64,000 nt of DNA from Brettanomyces bruxellensis (GCF_011074885.1 NC_054689.1:2872443-2936442), one strand, 5' to 3'. Positions 1-10,361 are shown, counted from the stretch's first letter. The notes: generated from the sequence alone by a model not told the origin. Numbers and translations: made by a program.

Positions 1-480
1 TTGGAAAATCGCGGAGGGGAGTGCATTGTGCATTGTTGAGAGTGCTTAGTGCGTGGGGAAATGAGGCAGAATGGAGGCTGAAAAAAGATGGAAAAAGGTG
101 AAAGAGGATGAAAGATGATGAAAATAAAGAGAGCAAATTGCAATGAAGTGGAGGAGGGAAGTGTTAGTGTAATTAAATATATTAGTAAGGGAATACGAAC
201 ACACAGAGGGGATGACATGAGAAGGCAGGCGCGTCGATCGACGCAGTACATAAGGTCGTCAGGTATTGGGACAACCGGTAGAAGAGTGCAATATGTGCAA
301 CAATGAGGAGACAGGAGCATATAGGGTGGCGAGATAGTGGCTGAAGAGAAGAAGAGAAGTACACCAGAAAACAAACTAGTATTGAACCAAGTCATGCTGT
401 CAAAACGATAGATATATTCATATAAATAGCATCAGTACAACAAAAAGTAGTAGGCATCACAGAAATACCAGCATGAAGCA
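1..480. other. Intergenic, 3' flank of PFF1
   Basis: This stretch is purine-rich on the plus strand, with many GAAAGATG-like runs near 80-130. Only short open frames without recognisable protein character are present. I see no RNA gene or repeat here; it is probably the 3' flank of PFF1 and part of the next intergenic region. Confidence 0.5.
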
Positions 481-3400
481 CTACAAATGGACCCGGCGGG
501 AAACCTGGACAAGGCCCGGCTTCAAGTTGGTGGTGATGAAGTTTCTAGGCGTATAATGAAGCAACTCGTCGTACGCTGGAACAATTCTATGCTTATCACC
601 AGCAACAAGAACCTCAGACTGCAACTCACCCCAGAAACAGGTCACCGAGACATCCAAGCCGCGGCTTTGAACGGCATCGTCGTCATCTAGGCTGAAGGGA
701 AGCCACTGGAGAGCAACCTGGTAGTAGGGCTGGGTCCAGTTGAGCTTGTGGAGAAGTACCATGTCTATTCCCTGCATAATCTTGTAGTAGTGATTTCCCT
801 CGTCGTCTGTCGAGTAACCAGAGGGGATATTGGCTCTGATTGGCTGGCGGAAGCCCGGCTTGGTGCCCGATTCGAGCAACGACGAATTGTACACTGTGAC
901 CAGCTTGACTGGGGAGGTTCTGTTTCTGTCAGCAAAGCTGTTGTAGCCACTAGCATTAAAATCAAGCTGGCACATCCTGTTCTGGGCTGCGTGGATCCTC
1001 AAAACGGCATTCAGTGGCTCGTAGCTGCCGGAATTCTTGCTGTCTGAGTTTGAGAGCACCTCGATGTCCAAGTATTTGTCGAAGGAGTTGCCCGATTCGG
1101 CCTCACTGTCGAAAAGCCACGGTCTTTCGGCCTTGTATGTCACCGTTTCGGTTCCCTCCTTTGGGTCCTCGACAAAACGCACATCCATGTCTGTCGTGTT
1201 GTCCTGGAGGCTCGGAAGCTCGGATAGAATGCCGCTGATGAATCCGGGCCGTGCACGGAGCGTTCCGTAGGCCTCCACGTGGTCTGCGGAGCCAATATCG
1301 AGAGACGAGTTGGCAGAGACGGCCGGGAGGTCGATCGACTGGACGAATTTGACCTTTAGCGGGTTCGTATTGCTGTGCGTGGGTGCCAAAATCGTGTAAA
1401 CGGAGGCCAGGACTGCCGTTAGGCCGAGAATCGAGGCTGCCGGGGCGTTCAACTTGTGCAAAAACGGCAAAACCGGGAGCCCGAGGCCGATTGAAGATGC
1501 AACTGCGAATTTTCTCGCTGCACGTTCTCCAGACACACCATCAACTCCAGCCTGATGCATGCTGTCCAGTGCCAAGTCGCCGACTGCATAGATGAAGAAC
1601 ACGAGGGGAGGGACCACGACAAGGAACTGGATGAGCCAATCAAAGCTCTTGGAGCAGGATGGAGGCGGAGAAAGGGCGAGGTCGGCCGACGCGTCGATCG
1701 GCTCGGGGGAGACGTCCGAGAGCTCCGGGGAGCTGTTCTCGGGGGACAGGTCGGGGGTGGCCGAGTCGGCGGAATCCAGCGGCTGTTCCTGCGGCTGTTC
1801 CGGTGGAGTGGCCGGCAACCGCACGCTTCCCGGTCCCCTCTTGAGCACAAAGCCCACAACACCAACAAAAGAACCAGCGGAAAAGCACGCAAACAGCACA
1901 GTGGTGAGAAAGAGACCGGTCTTGGCATAACGGCTTTCCTGCACTGTGGCCCAGACCAAGACAATCCAGCCCCCGAGAGTGAGCTCAAGTAGACCAATGA
2001 GCTTTTGGTCGTGCACAGGCCGCAACCACGACGCAAAAGTGAGCGAAACGTAGTTGAAGAAGATGTTGAGGCACGTCAAGGCCAGCCAGGCAGATCTGTA
2101 GCTGTCGTAAAGAGGAGCTCTGCCTGGTATCTCGGCGAGAAGGCAGTGCTTTGCGAAAAGCCACGTGACGAGGGTTGAGAAGAGCAAGCTGGCGGGAACC
2201 CGGATCCAGCCTCTTGCCTGCACGTGCCAGGTGTTTTTCCGGTGTGCGATAAGGAGAAGGGCACCCAGAACGAGCGGAACGACCACGAGAAGACCGATGT
2301 TGAGGTTGACGAGTGATTCGGTAGAGATGCAGAAGAAGAACTTGCTTAGGAAGTCGAAATAGACCGCAGACGAGAGGTCTGGGACGACGAAGTTGTTTGA
2401 GATGGAGAAGTGGGGGTCGTGGGAGTCGATCTTGGAGCTTGAATCATGCGATTGGACGATATTTTGGGAGGAAGGGATGCTAGAAATAGCGTTATTAGAA
2501 ATAGCTTCAGCAGCTTTATTAGAAATAGCGTTATCAGCTTTATTAGAAATAACGTTATCAGCTTTATTTCCACCCCCAAATGCCTCCATCTGTTCAACAT
2601 ACCCAGTCACAGAAGTAAGAAGCTGCCAAAGTGAACCCTTCGAAGCATACTGGATACTATCGTGAATGGTGTGGTACAAAGCCCGGGGCTCGTAGAAACA
2701 AATGTCGATACCCCGCAACCCGTTCGCCTGGTACACGTAGTAGTCCGTCTGGGAGTGAATGACGCCGTCCTGGAAACCCTGCTGGAGCAATGAGCTGGCC
2801 AACGGGTTCTTTGCCCCCGCGTACAGCCGGGCCACCTCGTAGTCGGTCGCCCGGAGGAGCAACGCGCGGCCGCCGGACCCCGCCCCGTCGATGTTCACAA
2901 AGTACCCCGCCTCGCGGAACCACGGGTGCCGGGCAAACGACTCCGAGCCCATTAGCCCGAACTCCTCGTCGTCGTTAAAATTGAAAAGAAGGGTTCTTCT
3001 GGGCCGCGACGAGGGGTCACGCGTGTATTTCCTCAAAAGGGCAAGCATCGTCACCACGCCCATGCCATCGTCCGTCACGCCGTACCCGGCGGGCACCGAG
3101 TCGTAGTGCGCCGAGATCAAAAGCCCGTCGCCCTTCAGCCGCGCATCCGTGCCCTCCACCTTCACGAGCACGTTCGCCGGCTCAAAGTACACCACCCGGT
3201 GCTCCGTGCTCGACTCGTTGAACGTGTCCCCCTGCTTGAACATCACCGGCCGTGGCTGCTGCCCTGCGCCCGGCGCCTCCGTCCCGTACGTGCAGTACTC
3301 CTTGCCCGCGCATGCTGCCGCCACCTGCCGCAAGAGATAGCCCCGAACCACGTCGTTCTCCCGGCTCGTGTATGGGTGCGGGTGCCGCGCTATGCGCTCC

Positions 3401-3606
3401 AAGTCCGTCCACGACTCCCGGAGCGCCTCGGGCTCCGGCGACGGCACGCCTAGCGCATTGCCCCTGCTCCACGCCTCCATCGCCATGCACGCCGCGTACA
3501 CTAGCGCCAGCGCCACTGAAAGGGTTGTTTTCCTAAAGCGGAAAGCCCCGGACACCCCTGAAAGCATCTGTTGATACGATATGCTTAAGAGTTTTGCCGA
3601 AAACAA
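481..3606 (-). CDS. PFF1: Vacuolar membrane M28-family metalloprotease (Pff1-like)
   Basis: This 1041-residue protein matches the layout of the yeast vacuolar membrane protease Pff1 (YBR074W). An N-terminal hydrophobic segment (about residues 27-44) is followed by a lumenal M28 zinc-peptidase domain. Likely zinc and catalytic residues are His167 in HYDS, Asp179 or Asp180, the Glu214-Glu215 pair in DDEEFG, Asp240 in NIDGAG and His312 in YHTIHD. The rest has several membrane segments (about 430-760), a proline/serine/acidic loop rich in SP and TP sites (about 620-680), and a large C-terminal lumenal domain with many N-x-S/T sites. Residues 347-376 are a short tandem repeat of NKADNAIS-like units. 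The first ATG is used; Met14 at 3567 is an alternative start. The gene is divergent from HEM12. Physiological substrates of this family are unknown. Confidence 0.9.
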   Translation of the reverse strand: MFSAKLLSISYQQMLSGVSGAFRFRKTTLSVALALVYAACMAMEAWSRGNALGVPSPEPEALRESWTDLERIARHPHPYTSRENDVVRGYLLRQVAAACAGKEYCTYGTEAPGAGQQPRPVMFKQGDTFNESSTEHRVVYFEPANVLVKVEGTDARLKGDGLLISAHYDSVPAGYGVTDDGMGVVTMLALLRKYTRDPSSRPRRTLLFNFNDDEEFGLMGSESFARHPWFREAGYFVNIDGAGSGGRALLLRATDYEVARLYAGAKNPLASSLLQQGFQDGVIHSQTDYYVYQANGLRGIDICFYEPRALYHTIHDSIQYASKGSLWQLLTSVTGYVEQMEAFGGGNKADNVISNKADNAISNKAAEAISNNAISSIPSSQNIVQSHDSSSKIDSHDPHFSISNNFVVPDLSSAVYFDFLSKFFFCISTESLVNLNIGLLVVVPLVLGALLLIAHRKNTWHVQARGWIRVPASLLFSTLVTWLFAKHCLLAEIPGRAPLYDSYRSAWLALTCLNIFFNYVSLTFASWLRPVHDQKLIGLLELTLGGWIVLVWATVQESRYAKTGLFLTTVLFACFSAGSFVGVVGFVLKRGPGSVRLPATPPEQPQEQPLDSADSATPDLSPENSSPELSDVSPEPIDASADLALSPPPSCSKSFDWLIQFLVVVPPLVFFIYAVGDLALDSMHQAGVDGVSGERAARKFAVASSIGLGLPVLPFLHKLNAPAASILGLTAVLASVYTILAPTHSNTNPLKVKFVQSIDLPAVSANSSLDIGSADHVEAYGTLRARPGFISGILSELPSLQDNTTDMDVRFVEDPKEGTETVTYKAERPWLFDSEAESGNSFDKYLDIEVLSNSDSKNSGSYEPLNAVLRIHAAQNRMCQLDFNASGYNSFADRNRTSPVKLVTVYNSSLLESGTKPGFRQPIRANIPSGYSTDDEGNHYYKIMQGIDMVLLHKLNWTQPYYQVALQWLPFSLDDDDAVQSRGLDVSVTCFWGELQSEVLVAGDKHRIVPAYDELLHYTPRNFITTNLKPGLVQVSRRVHL
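2479..2568 (-). repeat. In-frame 24-bp tandem repeat inside PFF1
   Basis: About three and a half copies of a 24-bp unit encode NKADNVIS, NKADNAIS, NKAAEAIS and a partial copy. The units are nearly identical at DNA level, so copy number could vary between strains without breaking the frame. The repeat lies between the peptidase domain and the membrane region. Confidence 0.75.
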
Positions 3607-4334
3607 TTATCGATTGTGCCTCTTTGCTGTTAGCAGTACAAGATTTTGCTCTTTATCTGCACTATACCTGCAACAAGAAAAAAATTGAAAAACGAAAATT
3701 ACCTGCCAAACAATACTCCCCAACAAATGTAGTTGCGTTTACCAGGCAGCGGCAAAAGATCCTGTATTTATACCAAATTGAACTAAAATGAACTGATGCT
3801 GAGCTTCGGAATTGAGCGATCATGCATCCTCTTCCTGAATTACGAACCACCCACTCGACTTGAGCAATTGTGCCAATTGGGAAGGCCTGACGCATTACGT
3901 TTCATGCACGTCGTGTTTCCAGCATGGGAATGGACAATATCCTGTAATTTTCCTGTAATTTTACTGTATTTTTCTTGTGTTTTTCCTGTAATTTTCCTGT
4001 ATTTTTCCTGCCCTTTAGTGCACTTTCCTGCACTTTCAGTTGCTGCTCTCACACCTATTGTTTCTACTGCATACTTTTTATGCATACTTTTTTGCTCCAA
4101 TACCTCGCATATCTTTCCTTCTGAAATCGTCCCGGCAGTCCCCGCCGCCGCGTCGCTCGTATATAGCGAAAGCTTTTTTCTGCCTTCGTACGTCATCCAT
4201 TTCTCTGCTTGCACACACGATACATTTCTCCGCTCACGCACTTGTTATAGCACTGAGCTCTTTTTTTGTTATTTCTTGCCTTTTTCCATAGAAACAGCAC
4301 ATCTGAATCCTTTCGCACGCTGCACTACTCCGAT
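3607..4334. promoter_or_regulatory. Divergent PFF1/HEM12 promoter region with pyrimidine-rich short repeats
   Basis: The region separates two divergently transcribed genes. Positions 3946-4012 hold imperfect tandem copies of a CCTGTAATTTT-like unit of about 10-12 bp. A TATATA-like element lies near 4158, about 175 bp upstream of the HEM12 start codon. No RNA gene was seen. The promoter role is inferred from position. Confidence 0.45.
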
Positions 4335-5411
4335 ATGACCTTCGAACCACTTAAAAACGACCTTATTTTACGTGCAGCAAGAGGAGAACCAGTCGAAAGA
4401 CCTCCAATATGGATGATGCGTCAAGCCGGAAGATACTTGCCGGAATATCACAAAGTTAAGGGCAGCAGGGACTTCTTCGAGACATGCAGAACACCAGAGA
4501 TCGTGTCGGAGCTCACAATTCAGCCGGTCGAGCACTATAAGGGCCTCATCGATGCTGCAATCATATTTAATGATATTTTGGTGATACCTCAAGCAATGGG
4601 GATGGATGTCAGAATGGTGGACAAAGTTGGCCCGCAGTTTGTTCAGCCACTCCGGACCCCGGCTGATCTACACAGATTGGACTTTAATTGCGATGTTCGC
4701 AAGCAGTTAGGCTGGGCTTTTGATGCAATTACTCTCACGAGGAAGAATTTGCACGGAAGAGTCCCACTTTTGGGATTCTGCGGTGGCCCATGGACTCTCA
4801 TGTGCTATATGATCGAGGGTGGCGGTACCAAGATGTTCCGATTCGCCAAAGAGTGGATTTTCCGCTGGCCAGAAGCTTCCAAACAGCTTCTCCAGGCAAT
4901 AACAGACGTTGCAGTGGAGTTCTTGGCTCTCCAGGTTAAAGCTGGTGCACAGATGCTCCAGGTTTTCGAGAGTTGGGGTGGTCAGCTTGGCCCTGACGAG
5001 TTTAGTGAGTTCGCGCTTCCTTATTTGAGACAGATCGCACACAGAGTCCCTCAAAGGTTGTACGAGTTAGGAATTGAAGAGGTTCCAATGACTGTCTTTT
5101 CAAAGGGCTCCTGGTATGCATTGGAAGAGCTTTGTGACAGCGGATTTGACGTTGTTTCCCTCGATTGGCTCTACAAGCCCGAAGATGCAGTCAGAATTGC
5201 GAATGGCCGTGTTTCCTTGCAGGGAAACATAGACCCGGGTGTGTTGTACGGCTCAAAGGAGATAATCACCAAGAAAGTGCAGAGGATGATGCACGGATTT
5301 GGAAAACAGAGGTACATTGTCAATTTAGGTCACGGAACACAGCCATTTATGGATCCGGAGAAGATTGGGTTCTTCTTAGAGGAATGCAAACGCTTTGGGG
5401 AGAAGGAGTAG
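4335..5411 (+). CDS. HEM12: Uroporphyrinogen decarboxylase
   Basis: The enzyme decarboxylates the four acetate side chains of uroporphyrinogen III to give coproporphyrinogen III in haem synthesis, in the cytosol. The 358-residue product matches the usual length (yeast Hem12 is about 362). The two family signatures are present: [17 protein letters not shown] at residues 22-38, with the active-site arginines Arg29 and Arg33, and [16 protein letters not shown] near residue 150. The start at 4335 was chosen because homology begins exactly there; the open frame reaches back to 4266, but those 23 codons do not look conserved. The gene lies between PFF1 (divergent) and NAT1 (same strand). Confidence 0.96.
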   Translation: MTFEPLKNDLILRAARGEPVERPPIWMMRQAGRYLPEYHKVKGSRDFFETCRTPEIVSELTIQPVEHYKGLIDAAIIFNDILVIPQAMGMDVRMVDKVGPQFVQPLRTPADLHRLDFNCDVRKQLGWAFDAITLTRKNLHGRVPLLGFCGGPWTLMCYMIEGGGTKMFRFAKEWIFRWPEASKQLLQAITDVAVEFLALQVKAGAQMLQVFESWGGQLGPDEFSEFALPYLRQIAHRVPQRLYELGIEEVPMTVFSKGSWYALEELCDSGFDVVSLDWLYKPEDAVRIANGRVSLQGNIDPGVLYGSKEIITKKVQRMMHGFGKQRYIVNLGHGTQPFMDPEKIGFFLEECKRFGEKE

Positions 5412-5873
5412 GCGAGCGGGCACACAGCCACGATATTTTTTTAGTTCTTTTCTACTTGCACATATCATTTACTACACCAGTATCTTTCCTGTAGAATTCC
5501 TGTGTATAATTTACGTTCTGGGGCATCTTATACAATCCGCAATACCTTGTACTGCTGTATATATTATTCCTTACTGCTGTGTATCATTCCTTACTGCTAT
5601 ATATTCGATCGTATGGTAAATGTTCGATCTTACGGTAAATGTTCAAACCAACCACTACGGACTTCGAACCCAGCACCTGCCAAAATTCCTTATCGCGCGC
5701 TCTCAGTATTTTTCAATTTCACCCCAAAATTTTTTTTTCACCCCAGAAAAAATAGAGCAGACTTAGGTGAGATCTCGAAGTGAGTACGAAATGATCACTT
5801 GCTCGCTTTTTCATACTCTTCAGACAATCCAAGCGGCATCACATCACAGGCAAAGCACCCTATACGAACAAAA
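5412..5873. other. HEM12-NAT1 intergenic region
   Basis: This is the 3' flank of HEM12 followed by the NAT1 promoter. Positions 5545-5625 carry short TTACTGCTATAT/TTACTGCTGTGT repeats. A frame open from 5799 runs into NAT1 but is treated as 5' leader. No other gene is supported. Confidence 0.45.
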
Positions 5874-8441
5874 ATGGCATCGTTGTCAAGCCTTTTCTCC
5901 AGCAAAGATGATACACGCTTCAAAGAGGCACTAGACCTCTACGAAAACAAGCATTACAAGAGGGCCATCAAAATTTTAGATGGAATCATCCAGCACAATC
6001 CAAAGCATTACGAGTCGGTTTCACTCAAGGGATTGGCTCTTTCGAACTCGGATCTCCCAGAAAAGTATGATGCACTCAAGTACATCGAGAAGGCGTGCAA
6101 AGAAGGCGGCACTGACTCCGTTGTGTGCCACATTGCCGGATTGTACTACCGAGGATTGAAAGACTATAAGCAGGCATCTAAGTGGTACAACGCAGCAATG
6201 GAAAACAAATCTCCAAACAAGGGCATTCTCCGGGACTTGAGCTCGTGCTTGACCCAAACCCGCGACTACAAGCATCTTCTCGTGTCGCGTTTGGGCTACT
6301 TAGAGAGCCAACCGGCATACCGGGCCAATTGGACGTCTGCAGCAATTGCTCACTGTTTAAACGGTCAATATGATCGGGCAGAGGATGTTCTCACGAGAAT
6401 TGAAGACCTGGTTGCCGGCCACTTGAGCGAGGATGACCTGTTTGAGCAGTCCGAGTGCCTTTTGCTCAAAAACAGGGCCATCTATAAGCAGGGAGACGTT
6501 TCTCGTGCTTTAGAGCATTTGGAGAAGATTGCCAAATCCGGCGAGGTGGGAGACGGTGCAAAGCTGCTTGAGTACAAGGCGCAGTACCTGGAGGAGCTCC
6601 AGAGACCAAAGGAGGCCTCTTTTGTGTACAGGCGTCTCTTGCAGCGGAATCCGGACAACGCAAAGTACTATCGTGATCTTGAAAGGTGTCTTGGAACAGA
6701 CAAGATGTCTGCAAACGTCCGTTTGGCGCTCTACGAGAAGTTGTGCGAGTTTTACCCGCGTGCAGACCCTCCAAAATTCATCCCGCTCACTTTTCTTAAA
6801 GGTGAGCAGTTTGCAAAAAAGGTTGAAGAGTACATTCTTTCGCAGTTGAGGAGAGGTGCACCTGCCACGTTTGTGAACGTGAAGCCGTTGTACCGCCGCA
6901 AAAGCAACCAGAAGGTCATATACGAGGTTGCGAAGAGGTTCTACGACGAGGAGAAGTCGAAATTGTCGTCTTCCGAGACCGAAAATGACGAAAATGGCAA
7001 TCCTTTGAGGTTTTGCTGGGCCGGATACTTCCTTGCACAGCACTTTTACCGCGTGAGAGACTACGATTCAGCTCTAAGATTCATTGACGAGGCCATATCG
7101 ACGACTCCAACACTCGTTGAGCTCTACATTGTCAAAGCACGGATTTTCAAGAGGATGAATAGACTAATGGAGGCCTGCGAGACCATGAATGAGGCCAGGA
7201 AACTCGATTTGCAGGACAGATTTGTCAACACGAAGGCTGCAAAGTACTACTTGCGTGCAAACAGGGTCAAGGATGCCATCGATACCGCCTCGCTATTCAC
7301 GAGAAACGAAAAAGCACCAAATGGAGTCCAAGACTTGCATTTAATGCAATGCTACTGGTTTCTGATCGAGAGTGCCGAGGCTTACGGCAGACTTGCACGG
7401 GAAGCATTGCGTGAGTGGAGAAAAGTGAGTGTTGGGTGGGACAACAAGAAGAAATCCCAGGAGATTGATCACGAGACGGTCATGACCAGAGAGCATCTCA
7501 GAAAGAAGACATTGCACCTTGTTGGCCTCACAATTAAGAGATACAGGGCCATAGTGAAGGTCTTTGAGGAGTACGAAGACGACCAGTTTGATTTCCATCA
7601 CTACAGTATGCGAAAGGGAACTTCACGCACGTATTTAACGATGCTTGACTGGGAAGACAGGCTTTACCACCAGCCAATCTTCCTAAGAGCTGCCAAAGGA
7701 TTGACTAACATTTCCCTAGAAGTGCTCAACGACAAGCCTTTCTTCCAGGTTTTGCTCACAAACCCGGCTTTCTCGCTTAACCGAACCAAAAAGGAGAAGA
7801 AGGCCGAGGAAAAGCAAAGAGAAGAGCTTGTCAAATACTCCAAGAGCTTCCCAAATGATGCCGACGTGTTTGCTGAGGCAATATTGAGGGAACTGGCCGA
7901 TGCTCCACTCAAAAATGCAAAAAGAAACACTGCTGGGGGTTTTGCTCAGTATGCTGATAAGGGCACTGCCTTAACGAGGTTGACCGACTTGGCAAAACGT
8001 GTCAACGACGAAAATTCTCTTGACGGACAGGAGATTGTTTTCCGTGTGAATCAGTATTTCAACAAGTATGTTTTGTGTCTTCAGGCCATGAACCATGCCT
8101 ACACAGCCGACTCTTCTGCTGCTGTTGTTGGCTATCTATATCTCAATCTTTTCAAGGCCAGAACCAATAAAAGCACACCCGAAACCATCCGCAGAATTCT
8201 TGCTCTCGGCCTAAAACGTAACTTCTCTGAGCTGCTTGCTGTTGAAGATTCCGGCGATAGCGAAAAGCTTGCAGAAGGCCTAGTGCAGAACTTTTTCACC
8301 AAAAACAACTTTGCCAGTGCCGAAAATCTGGTCCGCTGTGAGCAAATCGAGCCTAGCGATACTTTTGAGAAGAGAATTCTACAAATCAAGCAGTCCCTTG
8401 ACCCTTACACTCTCAGAAGCTTGTCCTATATTGAGGATTAG
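5874..8441 (+). CDS. NAT1: N-terminal acetyltransferase A auxiliary subunit (Naa15/Nat1)
   Basis: Nat1 is the TPR scaffold of the NatA complex. It binds the catalytic subunit Ard1 (Naa10) and the ribosome, so that nascent Ser, Ala, Thr and Gly N-termini are acetylated. The 855-residue product agrees with yeast Nat1 (854). It opens with TPR-type repeats (for example residues about 20-130, with FKEALDLYENKHYKRAIKILDG), has a central FCWAGYFLAQHFYRVRDYDSAL repeat block near 375-400, and a lysine/glutamate-rich segment near 640 that is usual in this family. The ATG at 5874 is preferred over the upstream in-frame ATG at 5799, because the family N-terminus (MASLSSLFSSKD) begins there. It is co-directional with HEM12. 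Confidence 0.95.
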   Translation: MASLSSLFSSKDDTRFKEALDLYENKHYKRAIKILDGIIQHNPKHYESVSLKGLALSNSDLPEKYDALKYIEKACKEGGTDSVVCHIAGLYYRGLKDYKQASKWYNAAMENKSPNKGILRDLSSCLTQTRDYKHLLVSRLGYLESQPAYRANWTSAAIAHCLNGQYDRAEDVLTRIEDLVAGHLSEDDLFEQSECLLLKNRAIYKQGDVSRALEHLEKIAKSGEVGDGAKLLEYKAQYLEELQRPKEASFVYRRLLQRNPDNAKYYRDLERCLGTDKMSANVRLALYEKLCEFYPRADPPKFIPLTFLKGEQFAKKVEEYILSQLRRGAPATFVNVKPLYRRKSNQKVIYEVAKRFYDEEKSKLSSSETENDENGNPLRFCWAGYFLAQHFYRVRDYDSALRFIDEAISTTPTLVELYIVKARIFKRMNRLMEACETMNEARKLDLQDRFVNTKAAKYYLRANRVKDAIDTASLFTRNEKAPNGVQDLHLMQCYWFLIESAEAYGRLAREALREWRKVSVGWDNKKKSQEIDHETVMTREHLRKKTLHLVGLTIKRYRAIVKVFEEYEDDQFDFHHYSMRKGTSRTYLTMLDWEDRLYHQPIFLRAAKGLTNISLEVLNDKPFFQVLLTNPAFSLNRTKKEKKAEEKQREELVKYSKSFPNDADVFAEAILRELADAPLKNAKRNTAGGFAQYADKGTALTRLTDLAKRVNDENSLDGQEIVFRVNQYFNKYVLCLQAMNHAYTADSSAAVVGYLYLNLFKARTNKSTPETIRRILALGLKRNFSELLAVEDSGDSEKLAEGLVQNFFTKNNFASAENLVRCEQIEPSDTFEKRILQIKQSLDPYTLRSLSYIED

Positions 8442-8682
8442 ATAACTAGTCATGCTTCTTTTTTTCGGCTACACTAAGGCATTGCTGCTTGCGACTTGTT
8501 GCTCTTTCTCTAGTTCCAATTGGTACCGCTGTTGGTATTAATATCTACTTGTGTATACTAAATCAAAGAGTTTAGAGATGCAAAATTTCATGTAACCGTA
8601 ATCTAGAACCGTTCACATAATTTCATTCAAATAAAGCCTGCTCAGTTAATTACATATAAATGGGACTCTTGTTGGCAAAGCA

Positions 8683-9294
8683 TCAACTCTGGATCCAGCT
8701 CTCGACTCTGCTGCGAGCCACATTTGTGGTCATATTTAAACCCTGACGTCCAAATGGAGCATAACTAATTGTATAATATAGTGAAGCAATGACCTGGATA
8801 ATACATGCAATGGCTACACAAATATTGATAGGCCAAACCATGCTGAAAAATAGAGTGAGTAAAATGGAGCCTAGAAACGCAGCGGTGAAATATATTCTAT
8901 CTTTGGACAGTAGATGCTGGACAAAGTTGGAAAAACCATTGAGTATGGCAAAAGCGAGAAGAAATAAAACGGAGCCCAAACTCCAGATAAGTGCAAACTT
9001 GCGCGGCCGTAGAGATAGGAAGGGGAAGAGAAAGATGCAGATGGCATAACAGGCAAATGCGCCGATAAGCGCAACAACGAACAACGATAAGCGCTCAAAG
9101 TACGATAGCCCACTTCCTTCATCTCCATCCTCACCTCTTAGAAATTTCGGCAGCCTGAGCCATTGTGGCCTTGATCTAGAGCCTTGAATGCCAGATTCGA
9201 GATCTTCCCGTGCTGAATCATCCAAATGATTATCTGCTGTAGGAAGTTGAACAGGATCTTCATTATTTCCTGAGAAAGACGGTATAAATTTCAT
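8683..9294 (-). CDS. SFT2: Sft2-like Golgi membrane traffic protein
   Basis: Sft2 is a small tetraspanning Golgi protein with a role in endosome-to-Golgi vesicle fusion. The 203-residue product has a polar N-terminus (1-80) and four hydrophobic segments (about 83-200). The conserved LRPRKFALIWSLGSVLFLLAFAILNG stretch lies between the first two pairs, and the family ending YAPFGRQGLN is present. Met10 of the open frame (9294) is chosen as start, since the first nine codons (from 9321) are hydrophobic and unlike the family. It is convergent with NAT1. Confidence 0.88.
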   Translation of the reverse strand: MKFIPSFSGNNEDPVQLPTADNHLDDSAREDLESGIQGSRSRPQWLRLPKFLRGEDGDEGSGLSYFERLSLFVVALIGAFACYAICIFLFPFLSLRPRKFALIWSLGSVLFLLAFAILNGFSNFVQHLLSKDRIYFTAAFLGSILLTLFFSMVWPINICVAIACIIQVIASLYYTISYAPFGRQGLNMTTNVARSRVESWIQS

Positions 9295-9674
9295 GCTAAA
9301 AAAAGTGAGTAGAATTATCAAATCTTAAGAACCAAACAATACCAATGTTCGGGAAAACACAATTAATGTATCCGGTAGTATATCTAACTAGGAATATCCA
9401 GTGAATATGTTACTGGTCTGAAGTAAAGAGATAAATGTAAGCATTTGAAGAGAAAAGCAATTCGGTGCAAGGATGCAAAACAATTGCAGGGGAGGAAAAA
9501 ATAAATTAGATTAAATGGATGTTAGTTAGTTGACATTAAATGAAGGGAGAGGCGGGGGAAGAAAAAAAAGAACAGAATGAGTAGTCCTACTCGAGGTAAG
9601 TAACATCGTACAAAATTGCAACAAACATTCAAACGTGTTCTTATAGCTACTGGCATATATAAAATTAAACAATT
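9295..9674. promoter_or_regulatory. Divergent SFT2/NDUFB2-like promoter region
   Basis: The region separates SFT2 (minus) from the small complex I gene (plus). A GGTAAGT at 9594 and a TTATAG at about 9643 could mark a roughly 50-nt intron in the 5' leader of the small gene, but no clear branch point was found. Nothing else was recognised. Confidence 0.35.
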
Positions 9675-9833
9675 ATGGCGGCCCCTAAGATATCGAGAGC
9701 TCCAGTCCCACATGGACCAGCAATATATAGATACACGGCCACTTTTCTTGGTGCGACAATGTGGTTTTGGATCTTTTACAGAGCTAAACACGATTGGAGG
9801 GAGTGGGTCGGAATACATCCATGGGAGCATTAG
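9675..9833 (+). CDS. Small complex I subunit, NDUFB2-like
   Basis: This 52-codon gene encodes a single-membrane-span protein. Residues about 26-36 (GATMWFWIFYRAKHD region) match the conserved MWFWILYRAK core of the NDUFB2 (AGGG) accessory subunit of mitochondrial NADH:ubiquinone oxidoreductase. The end, IHPWEH, matches the HPWD(G)H ending I know from plant and fungal members. The frame is closed by stops on both sides, and the ATG follows an AT-rich leader. Family members are typically 50-80 residues, so it looks complete. It implies a functional complex I in this yeast. The assignment rests on motif recognition only; a longer spliced form cannot be excluded. Confidence 0.65.
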   Translation: MAAPKISRAPVPHGPAIYRYTATFLGATMWFWIFYRAKHDWREWVGIHPWEH

Positions 9834-10361
9834 TCATGGCATGATAATAAAGTGGCTTTGTCACTTCTTTGGGCGTTTCATATCAGGGGTTGAAAGCTTG
9901 CATTAAAATATAAAATGTTCAGTGTGTAACACAAATGGTAACAGAACTGAATTGGTTACTTGAGATGACCGAATATTGTCATCATCTATCGCTTGTCTTG
10001 TCTCCACGCAAGTGCATTTGCAGTTTATGGACACCTCATATATGATTATCCACATCCTTATATGTTGTACGATGTTTCTCACAACCATCATCATGAACAT
10101 CCGTACACCACAAAGGTCGATATTGCGTCACTCTCAACGCCTTATGTTTTCTATGCCGCTGTATAATCAAGTCAGCCGCTACGTATCTATCATACTATTA
10201 TCTATTTATTTACTTATTATTTATTTATTCTTTATGCGCTAGGAATCCTTATTATCTTATGATTATTATAGATATCTGCGACAGCCATTCTGTACTCCCT
10301 GGTACAGTGTATTGACCAATCGCGATTGTAGATATAAGTAAAGTTGGCATCACCATACTAA
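9834..10361. other. Intergenic between the NDUFB2-like and PAR32-like genes
   Basis: The region holds the 3' flanks of two convergent genes. One plus-strand frame open from 9969 to 10168 (no ATG) has an odd histidine/tyrosine-rich composition around YDYPHPYMLYDVSHNHHHEH and follows a possible splice acceptor (TTTGCAG at 10017-10023). I could not link it to an upstream exon, so it is not called as a gene. Confidence 0.35.

Noticed and set aside
1449..2036. Long frames on both strands inside PFF1
   Set aside because: The region is GC-rich, which creates long shadow frames. PFF1 shows clear domain conservation in its own frame.
3796..4338. Plus-strand 180-codon frame in front of HEM12
   Set aside because: It lies in the divergent promoter, is Phe/Ser-rich from the pyrimidine-rich repeats and has no family features.
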